DNA of 64,000 nt from Streptomyces sp. NBC_00078 (GCF_026343335.1 NZ_JAPELX010000001.1:4836001-4900000); one strand, 5' to 3'; shown: positions 8,803 through 18,497, counted from the stretch's first letter. Program-made: numbers and translations. Notes: generated by a model not told the origin, from the sequence alone.

Positions 8803-8976
8803 GAGAGGGTCCCGTTCTAGGAGTCGTCGGCTGTCCTGGCTGAAGTGCCCGTCCGGGGGACTCCGGGCTGTGCTGTTCCGCACGGACATTCGCGCATTCG
8901 GGACATTTAGCTCCAATTTCCAAGTTATCGGGTGGTTCGGTCGGCTGCGACCCGGCAGAGTCGATCAGGCGCCCGG

Positions 8977-9492
8977 TCACTTCACGGCCCGGACGGCGCG
9001 CACCGCCTGGTCGACGAGGGTCTGCGGGGCGGACCGCGCGTCAACGGCCAGGCCGGGCTCGTCCGGCCGCAGCGGTTCCAGGGCGGCGTACTGGGAATCC
9101 ACCAGTCGGGCGGGCATGAAATGGCCCACACGGCCTGTGACCCGTTGGTCGGCGATCGCGCGGTCCAGCGCCAGATACAGGAACCACACGCCTGCGCCTG
9201 CCCTGCGCAACTCGTCCCGGTACTCGTGCTTGAGGGCCGAGCACGCCACCACCCCGCCCCGTCCGGAGTCGCTCGCCTCGCGGATCCATGCGGCGACGGA
9301 CCGCAGCCACGGGCGGCGATCCTCGTCGTCGAGCGGGCGACCCGCGGCCATCTTGGCGCGGTTCGCGGCCGGGTGGACGTCGTCCGCCTCCAGGAAGGGC
9401 ACCATGAGCCGCTCCGCGAGCAGCAGTCCCACGGTGGACTTGCCCGATCCCGAGACACCCATGACCACCACGACCGAGGGTGCCGGGATCAC
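8977..9492 (-). CDS. gntK: Gluconokinase (GntK-like)
   Basis: A 171-residue P-loop kinase with Walker A GVSGSGKST (12-20), the substrate segment EADDVHPAANRAKMAAGRPL, then DDEDRRPWL and ACSALKHEYRD, all diagnostic of thermoresistant gluconate kinases. It phosphorylates D-gluconate to 6-phosphogluconate for the pentose phosphate or Entner-Doudoroff route. The GTG start overlaps the stop of the upstream cyclase-family gene by four bases (GTGA), so the two are coupled. It is the last gene of the GH15-cyclase-gntK operon, with 174 bases before the GMC gene on the same strand. Confidence 0.9.
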   Translation of the reverse strand: MIPAPSVVVVMGVSGSGKSTVGLLLAERLMVPFLEADDVHPAANRAKMAAGRPLDDEDRRPWLRSVAAWIREASDSGRGGVVACSALKHEYRDELRRAGAGVWFLYLALDRAIADQRVTGRVGHFMPARLVDSQYAALEPLRPDEPGLAVDARSAPQTLVDQAVRAVRAVK

Positions 9493-10433
9493 AGGACGGC
9501 AATCGGATTGACCGGCGACCCAGTGGCGTCCGGCAGTCTCAGCGGGGCGATCACGCAGAGGAAGGACCAGCGTCCCTCCGCCTCGCAGACCGGTGCCAGG
9601 TCCTCGAACTGCAGGTAGTCCAGCAGGTGCAGGCCCATGGCGTGGACCGCCAGGACATGCACGGGAAAGTCGACGCCCTCGGTGGAACTCGGGGCCGTGT
9701 CGTTGTTACCGTCGCCGCCGAGCACGGCGACCCGCCGGGCGGCGAGGAACTCCAGTGCCGACGGGTGGAGTCCGGCGCGCTCAAGCGTCGCGTGCCACGG
9801 CCCGAGTTCGGCGCGGCGCCGGCGGTGGCCGACCCGCACGAAGAGGAGGTCACCCTCTTTCACGCGCACGTGCTGCGCGGTCTCGGCCGCGGCGAGGTCG
9901 CCGGCCGTCACGTGATCACCCGGTTCGAGCCAGGGCACGCCGCGCAGTCGCGGAATGTCCAACAGCACGCCGCGTCCCACGATCCCGTCGCGCGCCACCT
10001 CGAGAGAGAGCGCCGTGGCCCCGTCCGCCGTGACGCTGCTCGCGGACACGCCGCCGTGCAGGGTGCCGTCGTAGATCACGTGGCAGAGGGCGTCGAGGTG
10101 ACTGTCGGCGTCGCCGTGCACGTTCATCGCGAAGCTGTCCCTCGCGAAGTGCAGTCCGTCGGAGACGTCTTCGCCTGTCTGAGGGCTCATCCGGTGCTTC
10201 GCGGGCTCCGGATTGTCCGGGCCGGGCAGCGTCTCCACTGGCGCGGCGAGCGTCATCGTCCGGCCGGTCCGCACCTCCCGGGTGGCGGCCACCACCCGGG
10301 CAGGAGTCAGGGCCTCCAGAGCGCCACGGTCCCCCGAGGCCCAGGCGGCGCGCGAGAGCAGGCGCCGGTACAGCCCGGTGAACTCGTCCTCGGTCAGCCG
10401 TGGGGATGCTGCCGGACGGGCACGGGTGACCAT
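9489..10433 (-). CDS. Cyclase-family (kynurenine formamidase-like) hydrolase
   Basis: A 314-residue protein of the cyclase/arylformamidase superfamily. The metal-binding signature appears as GDADSHLDALCH near residue 110, a variant of the classic HxGTHxDxxxH in which the first positions differ. A second conserved element, VAVLGGDGNNDTAPS then VHVLAVHAMGLHLLDY, fits the family. Members hydrolyse amide, ester or lactone bonds using a divalent metal. Given the gluconokinase partner, hydrolysis of an aldonolactone is an attractive but unproven guess. Only three bases separate it from the GH15 gene upstream, and it overlaps gntK downstream. Confidence 0.72.
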   Translation of the reverse strand: MVTRARPAASPRLTEDEFTGLYRRLLSRAAWASGDRGALEALTPARVVAATREVRTGRTMTLAAPVETLPGPDNPEPAKHRMSPQTGEDVSDGLHFARDSFAMNVHGDADSHLDALCHVIYDGTLHGGVSASSVTADGATALSLEVARDGIVGRGVLLDIPRLRGVPWLEPGDHVTAGDLAAAETAQHVRVKEGDLLFVRVGHRRRRAELGPWHATLERAGLHPSALEFLAARRVAVLGGDGNNDTAPSSTEGVDFPVHVLAVHAMGLHLLDYLQFEDLAPVCEAEGRWSFLCVIAPLRLPDATGSPVNPIAVL

Positions 10434-10436
10434 GGG

Positions 10437-12263
10437 TCAGCGCCCGTTCTCCGCGTCTAGCATCTGGTCGAGGGTGGTGGCCGCCATGACGAGCGACAGA
10501 TGGGTGAACGCCTGGGGGAAGTTGCCCAGTTGCTCTCCGCTGGGACCGACCTCCTCGGCGAAGAGCCCGACGTGGTTGGCGTAGGTCTGCATCTTCTCGA
10601 ACGTGTAGCGGGCCTGGGGCAGTCGTCCCGCCCGCGCGAGTGCGTCGACGTAGAGGAAGGTGCACAGACTGAACGTGCCCTCCGAGCCGCGCAGCCCGTC
10701 CGGCGATGCCGCCGGGTCGTAGCGGTAGACGAGGCTGTCGGAGACGAGCTTGCGGTCCATCGCGTCGAGCGTGGAAAGCCAGGCAGGGTCCTTGGGGGCG
10801 ATGAAGCCGACCCTCGGCATGAGCAGAAGGGAAGCGTCCAGGACGTCGCCGCCGTAGTGCTGGATGAAGGCGCCCTCGTTCTCGCTCCAGCCGCGTTCCA
10901 TGATCTGTTCGAAGATGGCGTCCCGGGCTGTGCGCCACCTCTCCAGGTCGGCGGGCCTGCGGAAGCGCTCGGCGAGGCTCATCGCGTGGTCGAAGGCGAC
11001 CCAGGACATCATCCGGCTGTAGGTGAAGTCCTGGCGGCCGCCGCGGGTCTCCCAGATGCCCTCGTCCGGCCGGTCCCAGGCGTCGGCGAGCCAGTCCAGC
11101 GTCCTGGCCAGTGTCTTCCACCCCCGGTAGGTGGCCTGCTGCGCGATCCCGAGGCCCTGGGACAACGCATAGACGGCTTCGCCGTAGATGTCCAGCTGGA
11201 GCTGGTCGGCGGCGCCGTTGCCGATCCGGACGGGGGCGGAACCGCGGTAGCCCTCGAAGTGGTCGAGTGTCACCTCCGGCAGGTCGGGGCTGCCGTCGAC
11301 CCGGTACATCGTCTGGAGCGGCTCTTCCTCCTTGCCCTCGCGCTCATGCAGCCTCTCCACGAGCCAGTGCACGAACCCGGTGGCCTCCTCGACGAAGCCG
11401 AGATCCAGCATGACCCGCACGGACAGTGCGCTGTCACGTACCCAGGTGAACCGGTAGTCCCAGTTGCGCTCTCCGCCGACCTGCTCGGGAAGACCCATGG
11501 TGGCCGCCGCGACGAGGGCGCCGGTGGGGGCGTAGGTGAGGAGCTTGAGGGTGATCGCCGAGCGGTGCACCAGCTCGGGCCAGCGGCCCCGGTAGCGGGA
11601 CTGGCGCAGCCAGTGCTGCCAGAACTCGGTGACTTCCTGGACCTGTGCGTTGAGCCCGTCGACGGTGGGGGGTGCGGGCGCCTCGCCACCGGACGCGCAC
11701 ACGGTGAACACGACGCCGCCGACCTCGCCGGCGTTGAGCGTCGCCCTGCCGCGTACGTCCTGGCCGTCCCGCTCCAGCGGGAAGGAGGTCCGCAGGTGCG
11801 CGTCCATCACGGGGGACCGGAACAGGCCGCTGTTCTCGCCCTCGCCGAGCTCCAGCCGGTGCTCGGCCCGGCCGTAGTCGAAGCGCGGTCGGCACTCGAG
11901 CGTGAAGTCGACGGTCCCCCGCACGGCACGCATGACGCGTATGAGGGTGTGACGGTCGGTGGCGGTGCGGGTCCGGTCCGGAGGCATGAAGTCGACCACC
12001 TCGCCCACCCCGTCCGGTGACATGAACCGGGTCACCAGAATGGCCGTGTCGGGGTAATAGAGCTGCTTGCACGTCAGGTCGGGGTGTTCGGCGGCCAGCC
12101 GCATGTACCCGCCGCCGTCGTGGTCGAGCAGGGCGGCGAAGACGCTGGGCGAGTCGAACCGCGGAGCGGCGAACCAGTCCACGACACCCTGCGACGAGAC
12201 GAGCGCGGCGGTCTGCAGGTCGCCCACCAGGCCGTGTTCGGCGATGGGAGGGTAGCGGTCCAT
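10437..12263 (-). CDS. Glycoside hydrolase family 15 (glucoamylase/trehalase type)
   Basis: A 608-residue GH15 protein. The N-terminus MDRYPPIAEHGLVGDLQTAAL is family-typical. The central ERNWDYRFTWVRDSAL contains the substrate/acid region, and DEGIWETRGG marks the second conserved catalytic segment. GH15 enzymes release beta-D-glucose from alpha-glucans or trehalose by inversion. No signal peptide is seen, so it likely acts on cytoplasmic glycogen, maltodextrin or trehalose. The ATG at 12,263 was chosen because the family N-terminus begins there. It heads the GH15-cyclase-gntK operon. A short relic of a second GH15 5' end lies at 18,815-18,883. Confidence 0.88.
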   Translation of the reverse strand: MDRYPPIAEHGLVGDLQTAALVSSQGVVDWFAAPRFDSPSVFAALLDHDGGGYMRLAAEHPDLTCKQLYYPDTAILVTRFMSPDGVGEVVDFMPPDRTRTATDRHTLIRVMRAVRGTVDFTLECRPRFDYGRAEHRLELGEGENSGLFRSPVMDAHLRTSFPLERDGQDVRGRATLNAGEVGGVVFTVCASGGEAPAPPTVDGLNAQVQEVTEFWQHWLRQSRYRGRWPELVHRSAITLKLLTYAPTGALVAAATMGLPEQVGGERNWDYRFTWVRDSALSVRVMLDLGFVEEATGFVHWLVERLHEREGKEEEPLQTMYRVDGSPDLPEVTLDHFEGYRGSAPVRIGNGAADQLQLDIYGEAVYALSQGLGIAQQATYRGWKTLARTLDWLADAWDRPDEGIWETRGGRQDFTYSRMMSWVAFDHAMSLAERFRRPADLERWRTARDAIFEQIMERGWSENEGAFIQHYGGDVLDASLLLMPRVGFIAPKDPAWLSTLDAMDRKLVSDSLVYRYDPAASPDGLRGSEGTFSLCTFLYVDALARAGRLPQARYTFEKMQTYANHVGLFAEEVGPSGEQLGNFPQAFTHLSLVMAATTLDQMLDAENGR

Positions 12264-12503
12264 GGATGCTCCGAACTCTCGGAAGGAGCCCCCTGCGCCC
12301 ACTATCGGCCACTTGGGTGGTTCTTGCGCGTTGGAAGCGACGCAAGTGACCCGGGGTGCTGGAGCGGAGCAGCTCACCCGGCTTGCCGACCCCGACCCAC
12401 CGGGCGTTACTTGCTGGAGCCGGTCTGTCACAGATGGGAGAGCTCCTGCATCCCGGGCACCGTAGCGCCTCGGTGGTCCGTCGGAGGGCGATGGAGGTGG
12501 TGC

Positions 12504-13457
12504 ATGGAGATGATCCACGTCCGGCTGGTGAGCCCCACCGATCTCACCCCCCGGGCGGTCGGGCTGCTGACCGACGACCGCTATGTCTTCAACCTGGTCA
12601 TCCTCACCGAACTGGCGCACAACCCCGACGGCGACGCGATCGAGTGCGACATCCTGGCGGGCGCGGCCAACGCCGTGCTGCGCGGTCTGCGCGAGCTGGA
12701 ACTCGACCGCCGCGGATCCATCGTCATCGAACCGGTCGAGATGGCCTTCTCCGGTTCAGCGGCCGAAGCCGAGCAGCGGCAGCTCGGGGCGCTCGCGCAC
12801 GCGCCGGTCTGGGAGGAGGTCGAGGCGCGGATTCGCGCCGAGGGCACCTATCTGCCGAGCTTCTACGTCTACCTGGTCATTGCAGGCGTCATCGGGGCGG
12901 TGGGAATCATCACCAACTCCCAGATCCTGATCGTCGCGGCGATGGTCGTAGGACCGGAGTACGGCGCCATCACCAGCGTGGCGCTGGGCATCGACCGCGG
13001 CAACGGCACCAGGATCCGCCAGGGCCTGTTCGCCCTGACCGTGGGATTCCTGCTGGCCATCCTCGTGACGTTCCTGTTCTCGTGGGCGGTCCGGGGCCTC
13101 GACTTTCAACCCAAGGCATTCGAGCTGGGCTTCAGGCCCGTCTCCACGCTGATCGACGCCCCCAGCGCCTTCTCCGTCGTCGTCGCGGTGCTGGCCGGCA
13201 TCGTCGGGATCATGTCCCTGACCCAGGCCAGGACGAGCGCGCTGCTCGGCGTCTTCATCTCGGTCACCACCATCCCGGCCGCCGCCGACATCGGCGTCTC
13301 CTGCGCGTTCTCCAGCTGGAGCGAGGCGCGCGGATCTCTGGGCCAACTCCTGCTCAACGTCGTGCTGCTTATCGTGGTGGGCGTGCTGATGATCAGATTC
13401 CAACGGGCTGTCTGGCGGCGCATCGGCCGGCGCAGCGGGAGCTTTGGCACCGGGTGA
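12504..13457 (+). CDS. DUF389 membrane protein
   Basis: A 317-residue protein with a soluble N-terminal domain (about 1-120) and five to six predicted membrane helices from about residue 122. The first helices carry IAGVIGAVGIITNSQILIVAAMVVGPEYGAI, typical of DUF389 (TIGR00341-like) proteins found in archaea and actinobacteria. No biochemical function is established for the family. The ATG has a strong GGAGGTGG 4-11 bases upstream. It is transcribed divergently from the GH15 gene across 240 bases and sits with other membrane stress genes (antiporter, ClC, DUF7144). Confidence 0.75.
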   Translation: MEMIHVRLVSPTDLTPRAVGLLTDDRYVFNLVILTELAHNPDGDAIECDILAGAANAVLRGLRELELDRRGSIVIEPVEMAFSGSAAEAEQRQLGALAHAPVWEEVEARIRAEGTYLPSFYVYLVIAGVIGAVGIITNSQILIVAAMVVGPEYGAITSVALGIDRGNGTRIRQGLFALTVGFLLAILVTFLFSWAVRGLDFQPKAFELGFRPVSTLIDAPSAFSVVVAVLAGIVGIMSLTQARTSALLGVFISVTTIPAAADIGVSCAFSSWSEARGSLGQLLLNVVLLIVVGVLMIRFQRAVWRRIGRRSGSFGTG

Positions 13458-13688
13458 CGCCGCCGTCCCCCGTCCGGCAGACAGCAACAGGGCCCGTGCG
13501 CCGACCCTCCCCCGCTCCTGCCAGTGGCCCCAGCGGGCGAACCTGCCCGGCGATCGCGCCGACAGGAACGTGTCGTGCTTGACCGGGTCCATGACAGGCC
13601 GCACGCTCCCGACGGAAGGGCCGGCACCACAGGCCACCACTACGCCGGCGTCCGAGGACGCCGGCCGGGCGGATCGAGGAGGCCACGC

Positions 13689-14609
13689 GTGCAGGAGAGC
13701 GGCACCGGACGGCAACTGACCCTCCGTCACGGCACACACAGGGCCGTCGTCGTCGAGCTGGGCGCGGCCCTTCGGTCGTACGCGGTCGGTGAGCGCACGG
13801 TGATCGACGGATTCGGCGAACAGGACCCGATCACCGGCGGGCGTGGCCAGATCCTGGTGCCGTGGCCGAACCGGATCCGCGACGGCCGCTACCCCTGGGA
13901 CGGGCAGGAGCAGCAGCTGCCGCTCACCGAGCCGGACGGCGGCAACGCCATCCATGGGCTGCTCCGGTGGGTCGCGTGGCGGGTCGTGGAGGCGAGCGAC
14001 AGCCGCGCCGTCCTGGAGGTTCCGCTGTGGCCGCAGCCGGGCTACCCCTTCCACCTCCACGTCCGCGCCGAGTACTCCCTGGGCGAGAGCGGGCTGGAAG
14101 TCGCCGTCATCGCGCGCAACCTCGACACGAGGGCCGCACCCTATGGCTTCGGCCAGCATCCCTACGTCACCGCGGGCACCGCGGTCGTCGACCAGGCGGT
14201 GCTGACCGTTCCCGCACGCACGTGGCTGCGCACGGATGAGCGCGGCCTTCCGGTCGCCGCCGAGCCGGTCGCCGGGAGTGAGTACGACCTGCGGACGCCA
14301 CGAACCGTCGGTGCGCTCCGGCTGGACACCCCCTTCGGCGACCTCGACCAGGACGCGGACGGCCGGGCCGCGGTGCGGCTGGCCCACCCGTCCGGTGCGT
14401 TCGGCACGGACGTGTGGCTCGGTGAAGGCGCCGACTACGTACAGCTCTACACCGGCGACACCCTCCCGCCGGACGAGCGCCGTCGCGCGGTCGCCGTCGA
14501 GCCGATGACCTGCCCGCCGGACGCCTTCCGCAGCGGCACCGGGCTCATCAGCCTCGGCCCCGGCGAGCGGCACACCGTCCGCTGGGGGATCACTCCATGG
14601 GGGGAGTGA
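13689..14609 (+). CDS. Aldose 1-epimerase (mutarotase) family protein
   Basis: A 306-residue galactose-mutarotase-like protein. Family markers include QILVPWPNRIRDGRY, NAIHGLLR (substrate His), FGQHPYVT (second His) and a C-terminal VAVEPMTCPPDAFRSG holding the catalytic Glu. These enzymes interconvert alpha and beta anomers of hexoses. The GTG at 13,689 has GAGGAGG six bases upstream and starts at the first beta strand, although the frame is open further upstream. Supplying beta-D-glucose to the glucose dehydrogenase-like SDR would fit the island's sugar-oxidation theme. Confidence 0.85.
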   Translation: MQESGTGRQLTLRHGTHRAVVVELGAALRSYAVGERTVIDGFGEQDPITGGRGQILVPWPNRIRDGRYPWDGQEQQLPLTEPDGGNAIHGLLRWVAWRVVEASDSRAVLEVPLWPQPGYPFHLHVRAEYSLGESGLEVAVIARNLDTRAAPYGFGQHPYVTAGTAVVDQAVLTVPARTWLRTDERGLPVAAEPVAGSEYDLRTPRTVGALRLDTPFGDLDQDADGRAAVRLAHPSGAFGTDVWLGEGADYVQLYTGDTLPPDERRRAVAVEPMTCPPDAFRSGTGLISLGPGERHTVRWGITPWGE

Positions 14610-14730
14610 CCACGCCGCCACGGCGTCCGACAGTCCCGCGGCACCCGGCGGAGGTCTGACCCGGCCAGGCCGCGCAGCCGGCCGGCAAGAGCACCCACTC
14701 GTCCACCACCCCGCATCGAAAGGGCCGCAT

Positions 14731-16509
14731 GTGACGACGAACCAGGTGCTCATCGGCGTGGGCGTGATCCTGGTCCTGGCCGTCGGATCGCAGATCCTGG
14801 CCGGCCGCCTGCACATCCCCGCCCTCATCGTCCTGCTGCCGGTCGGCTTCGCCGCGGGCGCGCTGATCGACGACGTCGCCCCCGAGCAGCTACTGGGCAC
14901 TGCGTTCTCACCGCTGGTGTCGCTGGCCGTCGCCGTGATCCTCTACGACGCCGGCCTCGGGTTGGAGCTGGCGAGGCTCAAGGGCCACACCCGCCGCGTC
15001 GTCGTCCGGCTGATCTGGATCGGTGTCCCGATCACCGGACTGCTCGGCACGCTCCTCGCTGCGCCGCTGCTGGGGATGTCCGCACGGGCAGCCGTCATGA
15101 TCGGCGCGATCCTCGTGGTCTCAGGGCCGACGGTCGTCGGACCGCTGCTCAGCTTCGTGCGACCGAAGGACCGCCTACAGCACATCCTGATCTGGGAAGG
15201 CTCCCTCATCGACCCCGTCGGCGGCGTCCTGGGAGCATTGGTCTTCCACGCGGTCGTGGCCGGCTCGCGCCACCACCTCGGCAGTGGGATGGAGCGTTTC
15301 CTCGCCAGCATGGCCGTCGGAGCGGCCGGCGGAGCGGTCGGGGCGGCTCTGCTGTGGATGCTGTTCCGGGTGCTGCGGCTCGGCGAGGTCCTCGGCACCA
15401 CGGCGCAGCTTGCCGCGGTGATCGGTGTCGCGGCGTTCTGCGATGTCCTGCGCGACGACACGGGACTCATCGCCGCCGTGGTGATGGGCCTGGCCGTCGC
15501 CAACCTCCCCGGCATGGACGTACCCGCGCGTCGGCCCTTCTTCGAGACCCTGGTCAGCCTGATCCTCGGCCTGCTCTTCATCTCGATCTCGGCCACCGTC
15601 ACCCCGCACTCGCTGCGCCACGTGTGGCTGCCCGCGCTCGGGCTCGCCGCCTTCCTGGTCCTGGTCGTCAGGCCGCTGGTCGCGGTCGTGTCCACCCTCG
15701 GCACCGAACTGACACGCAGCGAGCGCGGTTTCATCGGCTGGATGGCGCCGCGTGGCATCGTCGCGGCCGCCACGGCTTCGACGTTCTCCGCCGACCTGGT
15801 GGCCCAGGGGATCGGCGGCGCTTCGAAGATCCTTCCGGCCACGTTCGTGGTCATCGTCGCGACCGTGACGCTCTACGGCCTGACCGCCTCTCCCGTCGCC
15901 CGGCGCCTGGGCGTGGTGCGCCCGTCCCGCTCGCGGCCCCTGCTCGTCGGCGGCGCCCCCTGGGTGGTCGACCTGGGCATGGCCCTGAATGCGGCAGGGC
16001 TGGAGGTGCTGATGTGGGCAGGTGAGGATGAGCAACGCGAAAGTATCCGGCAGGCCGGGATCGAGCTTGCACCGGGTGAGCTGCTGGGCGCCGCCACGGG
16101 TGGGGCCGCGGAGCTGGAGGGCATCACGGCCGTGTACTTCCTCACCGCCCAGGACGACTTCAACGCACTCGCGGCGGTGCTTTTGCGAGGCGGCGTGGAG
16201 GGCCCGGTCCACCGTCTCAACGCACCGGCCGACAGCCACGGCGTAGTGGCGCCCTTCATCGGCGGCGAGGTTCTGTTCGGCCCGGACCTGACCTGGCCGA
16301 CGTTCTCCCGCAGGTACGAAGACGGGGCAGCCGTTGTGGGGCAGCCCGCCGACGACGCCCTACGACCAGGCAGCGATCTGCTGTTCCTCGTGCGCCGGGA
16401 CGGCCGCCTCGATCCGGTCACGGAAGGCAGCACACCACTGCCCCGGCCAGGGGACACGGCCGTCCTGCTGACCCCCGGCGCGCGGGGAACCGACAGCCCG
16501 CCGGAGTAG
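14731..16509 (+). CDS. Monovalent cation/proton antiporter (CPA1/NhaP-type) with C-terminal regulatory domain
   Basis: A 592-residue protein. Residues 1 to about 390 form roughly twelve membrane helices with CPA-type motifs (VILYDAGLGLEL, SGPTVVGPLL, EGSLIDPVGG). Residues about 400-590 form a soluble Rossmann-like domain resembling RCK/TrkA-N ligand-sensing domains. It would exchange Na+ or K+ for H+ at the membrane, gated by the cytosolic domain. The GTG start lacks a strong Shine-Dalgarno. Together with the ClC gene downstream it suggests pH or salt homeostasis, which also matters when gluconate-type acids are produced. Confidence 0.85.
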   Translation: MTTNQVLIGVGVILVLAVGSQILAGRLHIPALIVLLPVGFAAGALIDDVAPEQLLGTAFSPLVSLAVAVILYDAGLGLELARLKGHTRRVVVRLIWIGVPITGLLGTLLAAPLLGMSARAAVMIGAILVVSGPTVVGPLLSFVRPKDRLQHILIWEGSLIDPVGGVLGALVFHAVVAGSRHHLGSGMERFLASMAVGAAGGAVGAALLWMLFRVLRLGEVLGTTAQLAAVIGVAAFCDVLRDDTGLIAAVVMGLAVANLPGMDVPARRPFFETLVSLILGLLFISISATVTPHSLRHVWLPALGLAAFLVLVVRPLVAVVSTLGTELTRSERGFIGWMAPRGIVAAATASTFSADLVAQGIGGASKILPATFVVIVATVTLYGLTASPVARRLGVVRPSRSRPLLVGGAPWVVDLGMALNAAGLEVLMWAGEDEQRESIRQAGIELAPGELLGAATGGAAELEGITAVYFLTAQDDFNALAAVLLRGGVEGPVHRLNAPADSHGVVAPFIGGEVLFGPDLTWPTFSRRYEDGAAVVGQPADDALRPGSDLLFLVRRDGRLDPVTEGSTPLPRPGDTAVLLTPGARGTDSPPE

Positions 16510-16945
16510 GCCGGCGTCGGCTGGTGCCCGTCCGAAGCTCCGCCCCAAGTACCTGGGCGCCGAGCCTCTGCGCGTGGGAAGGGGAATCCGCTGCGGGCGG
16601 GTTCGTGCGCCCGGCCCCACTGACAGGCGATCCTCGGCTCGGACATGCCCTGATGCCGAATCGGGCACCAGCCACCATGATCGGTCTTGAGGGTGAGCGC
16701 GTGGGCGAGAGCAGAGTCCGCGCTGTGCCCTGATCGTTCCCTGGAGTAGTCACCACCCCAGGGCGATCACGGATCAGTGTCATTGGCCGGGAGGGTAGCG
16801 ATGCCGCGGAGAACAGCCGCTGTTCCACGCCCAGCGGGGCGCGTCGCTCTCAAGGAGCGGATGGCCCGGTGGCAGGGATGCTCGTCGCCGTGTTCCTCGG
16901 CATCTCCGTGCAGAGTACGAACCGTGCGACGAGCGGCCCGGCCCC

Positions 16946-17115
16946 GTGCGGGTTCCGGAGGAGCGCTCCGTCCGCCGGATCCTGGAACTCGTGCCGATCC
17001 CTTTCGGCCCAGTGAGTCCTCGTTCCGGTTCCACCGGGGCGCCGCGACGATCACGGCTGGCTGCCGCAGCTCCGGAATCATGGCTCAATCCTGCTGTGAT
17101 GCATGCAGGTCGGAG
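16946..17115 (+). pseudogene. Relic of a DUF2252 gene
   Basis: Two overlapping plus-strand frames show parts of the DUF2252 N-terminus. One reads PEERSVRRILELVPI (from 16,946). The other, from about 16,993, reads SESSFRFHRGAATITAG and SGIMAQSCCDA, matching the family pattern SPFxFYRGAA then SGIxxQxCGDAH. A frameshift separates them and the fragment ends at the ClC gene, so it is a remnant. The rest of 16,510-16,945 holds nothing recognisable. Confidence 0.5.
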
Positions 17116-17123
17116 GTCTCGGC

Positions 17124-18497
17124 GTGACCTCTCAGAGCCGTCAGGTCGAGCCTGAGGGAAAGCCCGCTGTGGCCGCCACGGACCCGCTCTCACTCGTCCG
17201 TAGCCGCGGTTACGTGGTTCTCCTCCTGATCGCGGCGGTTATCGGCGTCCCGATCTCGGCGACGGCTTTCGGCTTTCTCGCACTCGTCAACAAGCTCCAG
17301 TCGCTCACCTACACGGACCTGCCCAAGGCCTTGGGGTTCCATGGCACGCCCAACTGGTGGCCCGTGCCGCTGCTGGCCGTGGCCGGGCTCCTCGTCGGCC
17401 CGATCGTCCGTTACCTTCCCGGCAACGGTGGACACGAGCCGGCCCGCGGGTTCGTGGCCTCGGGGCCGACCCCGGCAGTCAATCTGCCCGGCGTGGCGCT
17501 CGCCGCGCTGGCCTCACTCGGCCTCGGGGCTGTCATCGGACCGGAGGCCCCGCTCATCGCCCTGGGCAGCGGCCTCGCCGTGGGCGGGCTGCGACTGACG
17601 CGGAAGTCGTTCCCGAAACAGGCGACCGCCGTCGTGGGAGCCTCCGGCAGTTTCGCCGCGATCAGCACCCTGCTCGGCTCACCGCTGCTCGGAGCGTTCC
17701 TGCTCATGGAGATGTCCGGCTTGGGCGGACCGATGCTCGGCGTTGTCCTGGTGCCCGGATTGCTCGCCTCCGGCATTGGTGCGCTCATCTTCACCGGCCT
17801 GGGCTCATGGACAGGTCTGGGCACCTACTCGCTGACCCTGCCGAACGTCCCCCATGCCGCGACGCCGGACGCCGCCGGGTTCGGCTGGGCACTCCTGATC
17901 GGGGTAGCGGCGGCTCTGCTCGGCGTCGGGATTCGGTGGCTCGCCCTCCGCCTGCTGAAACTGGTCGAACCGCGACGGCTGACGGCCACCGTGCTCGCGG
18001 GCGTCGTCGTCGGTGTGATCGCCCTGCTCTACGCGGAGTGGACCAGCCACCCGGCATCGGGAGTCCTGTACTCGGGACAGAGCGGCCTCGGTCCCCTTCT
18101 CTCTACGAACGCGCAGTATTCGGCAGGCGCCCTTGTGGTGCTCGTCGCCTGCAAGGCGGTGGCGTACAGCGTGTCCATGGCAGCATTCCGTGGTGGCCCG
18201 GTGTTCCCCGCCGTGTTCGTGGGCGCAGCCGGAGGCATCGCACTCTCCCACCTGCCCGGTCTCGGCGTGACCGCTGGGCTCGCGATGGGCGTGGGCGCGA
18301 TGTCGGCGGCCATGCTCAAAATGCCCATGACCTCCTTGTTGCTGGCCACCCTGCTTCTGGGCCTGGAGGGGCTTACCGTCATGCCGCTGGTGATCGTGGC
18401 GGTCGTGGCCTCCTACGTCCTCACGCTCAGGTTGACCCCGCCGCCGACCGCCGCACCCGCCACCGAGCAGGACGCAGGCGGGCCGCCGAGCGGCTGA
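17124..18497 (+). CDS. ClC-family chloride channel/transporter
   Basis: A 457-residue integral membrane protein with ClC signatures: GAVIGPEAPLIALGSG corresponds to the GxEGP selectivity-filter motif with the second Gly replaced by Ala, and AFRGGPVFPAVFVGAAGG to the GxFxP motif. There are about ten helices and no CBS domains. It would move Cl- (possibly with H+) across the membrane. The GTG at 17,124 has GGAGG at 17,112-17,116; an ATG at 17,103 is a weaker alternative. With the upstream antiporter it suggests ionic or acid stress adaptation. Confidence 0.87.
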   Translation: MTSQSRQVEPEGKPAVAATDPLSLVRSRGYVVLLLIAAVIGVPISATAFGFLALVNKLQSLTYTDLPKALGFHGTPNWWPVPLLAVAGLLVGPIVRYLPGNGGHEPARGFVASGPTPAVNLPGVALAALASLGLGAVIGPEAPLIALGSGLAVGGLRLTRKSFPKQATAVVGASGSFAAISTLLGSPLLGAFLLMEMSGLGGPMLGVVLVPGLLASGIGALIFTGLGSWTGLGTYSLTLPNVPHAATPDAAGFGWALLIGVAAALLGVGIRWLALRLLKLVEPRRLTATVLAGVVVGVIALLYAEWTSHPASGVLYSGQSGLGPLLSTNAQYSAGALVVLVACKAVAYSVSMAAFRGGPVFPAVFVGAAGGIALSHLPGLGVTAGLAMGVGAMSAAMLKMPMTSLLLATLLLGLEGLTVMPLVIVAVVASYVLTLRLTPPPTAAPATEQDAGGPPSG

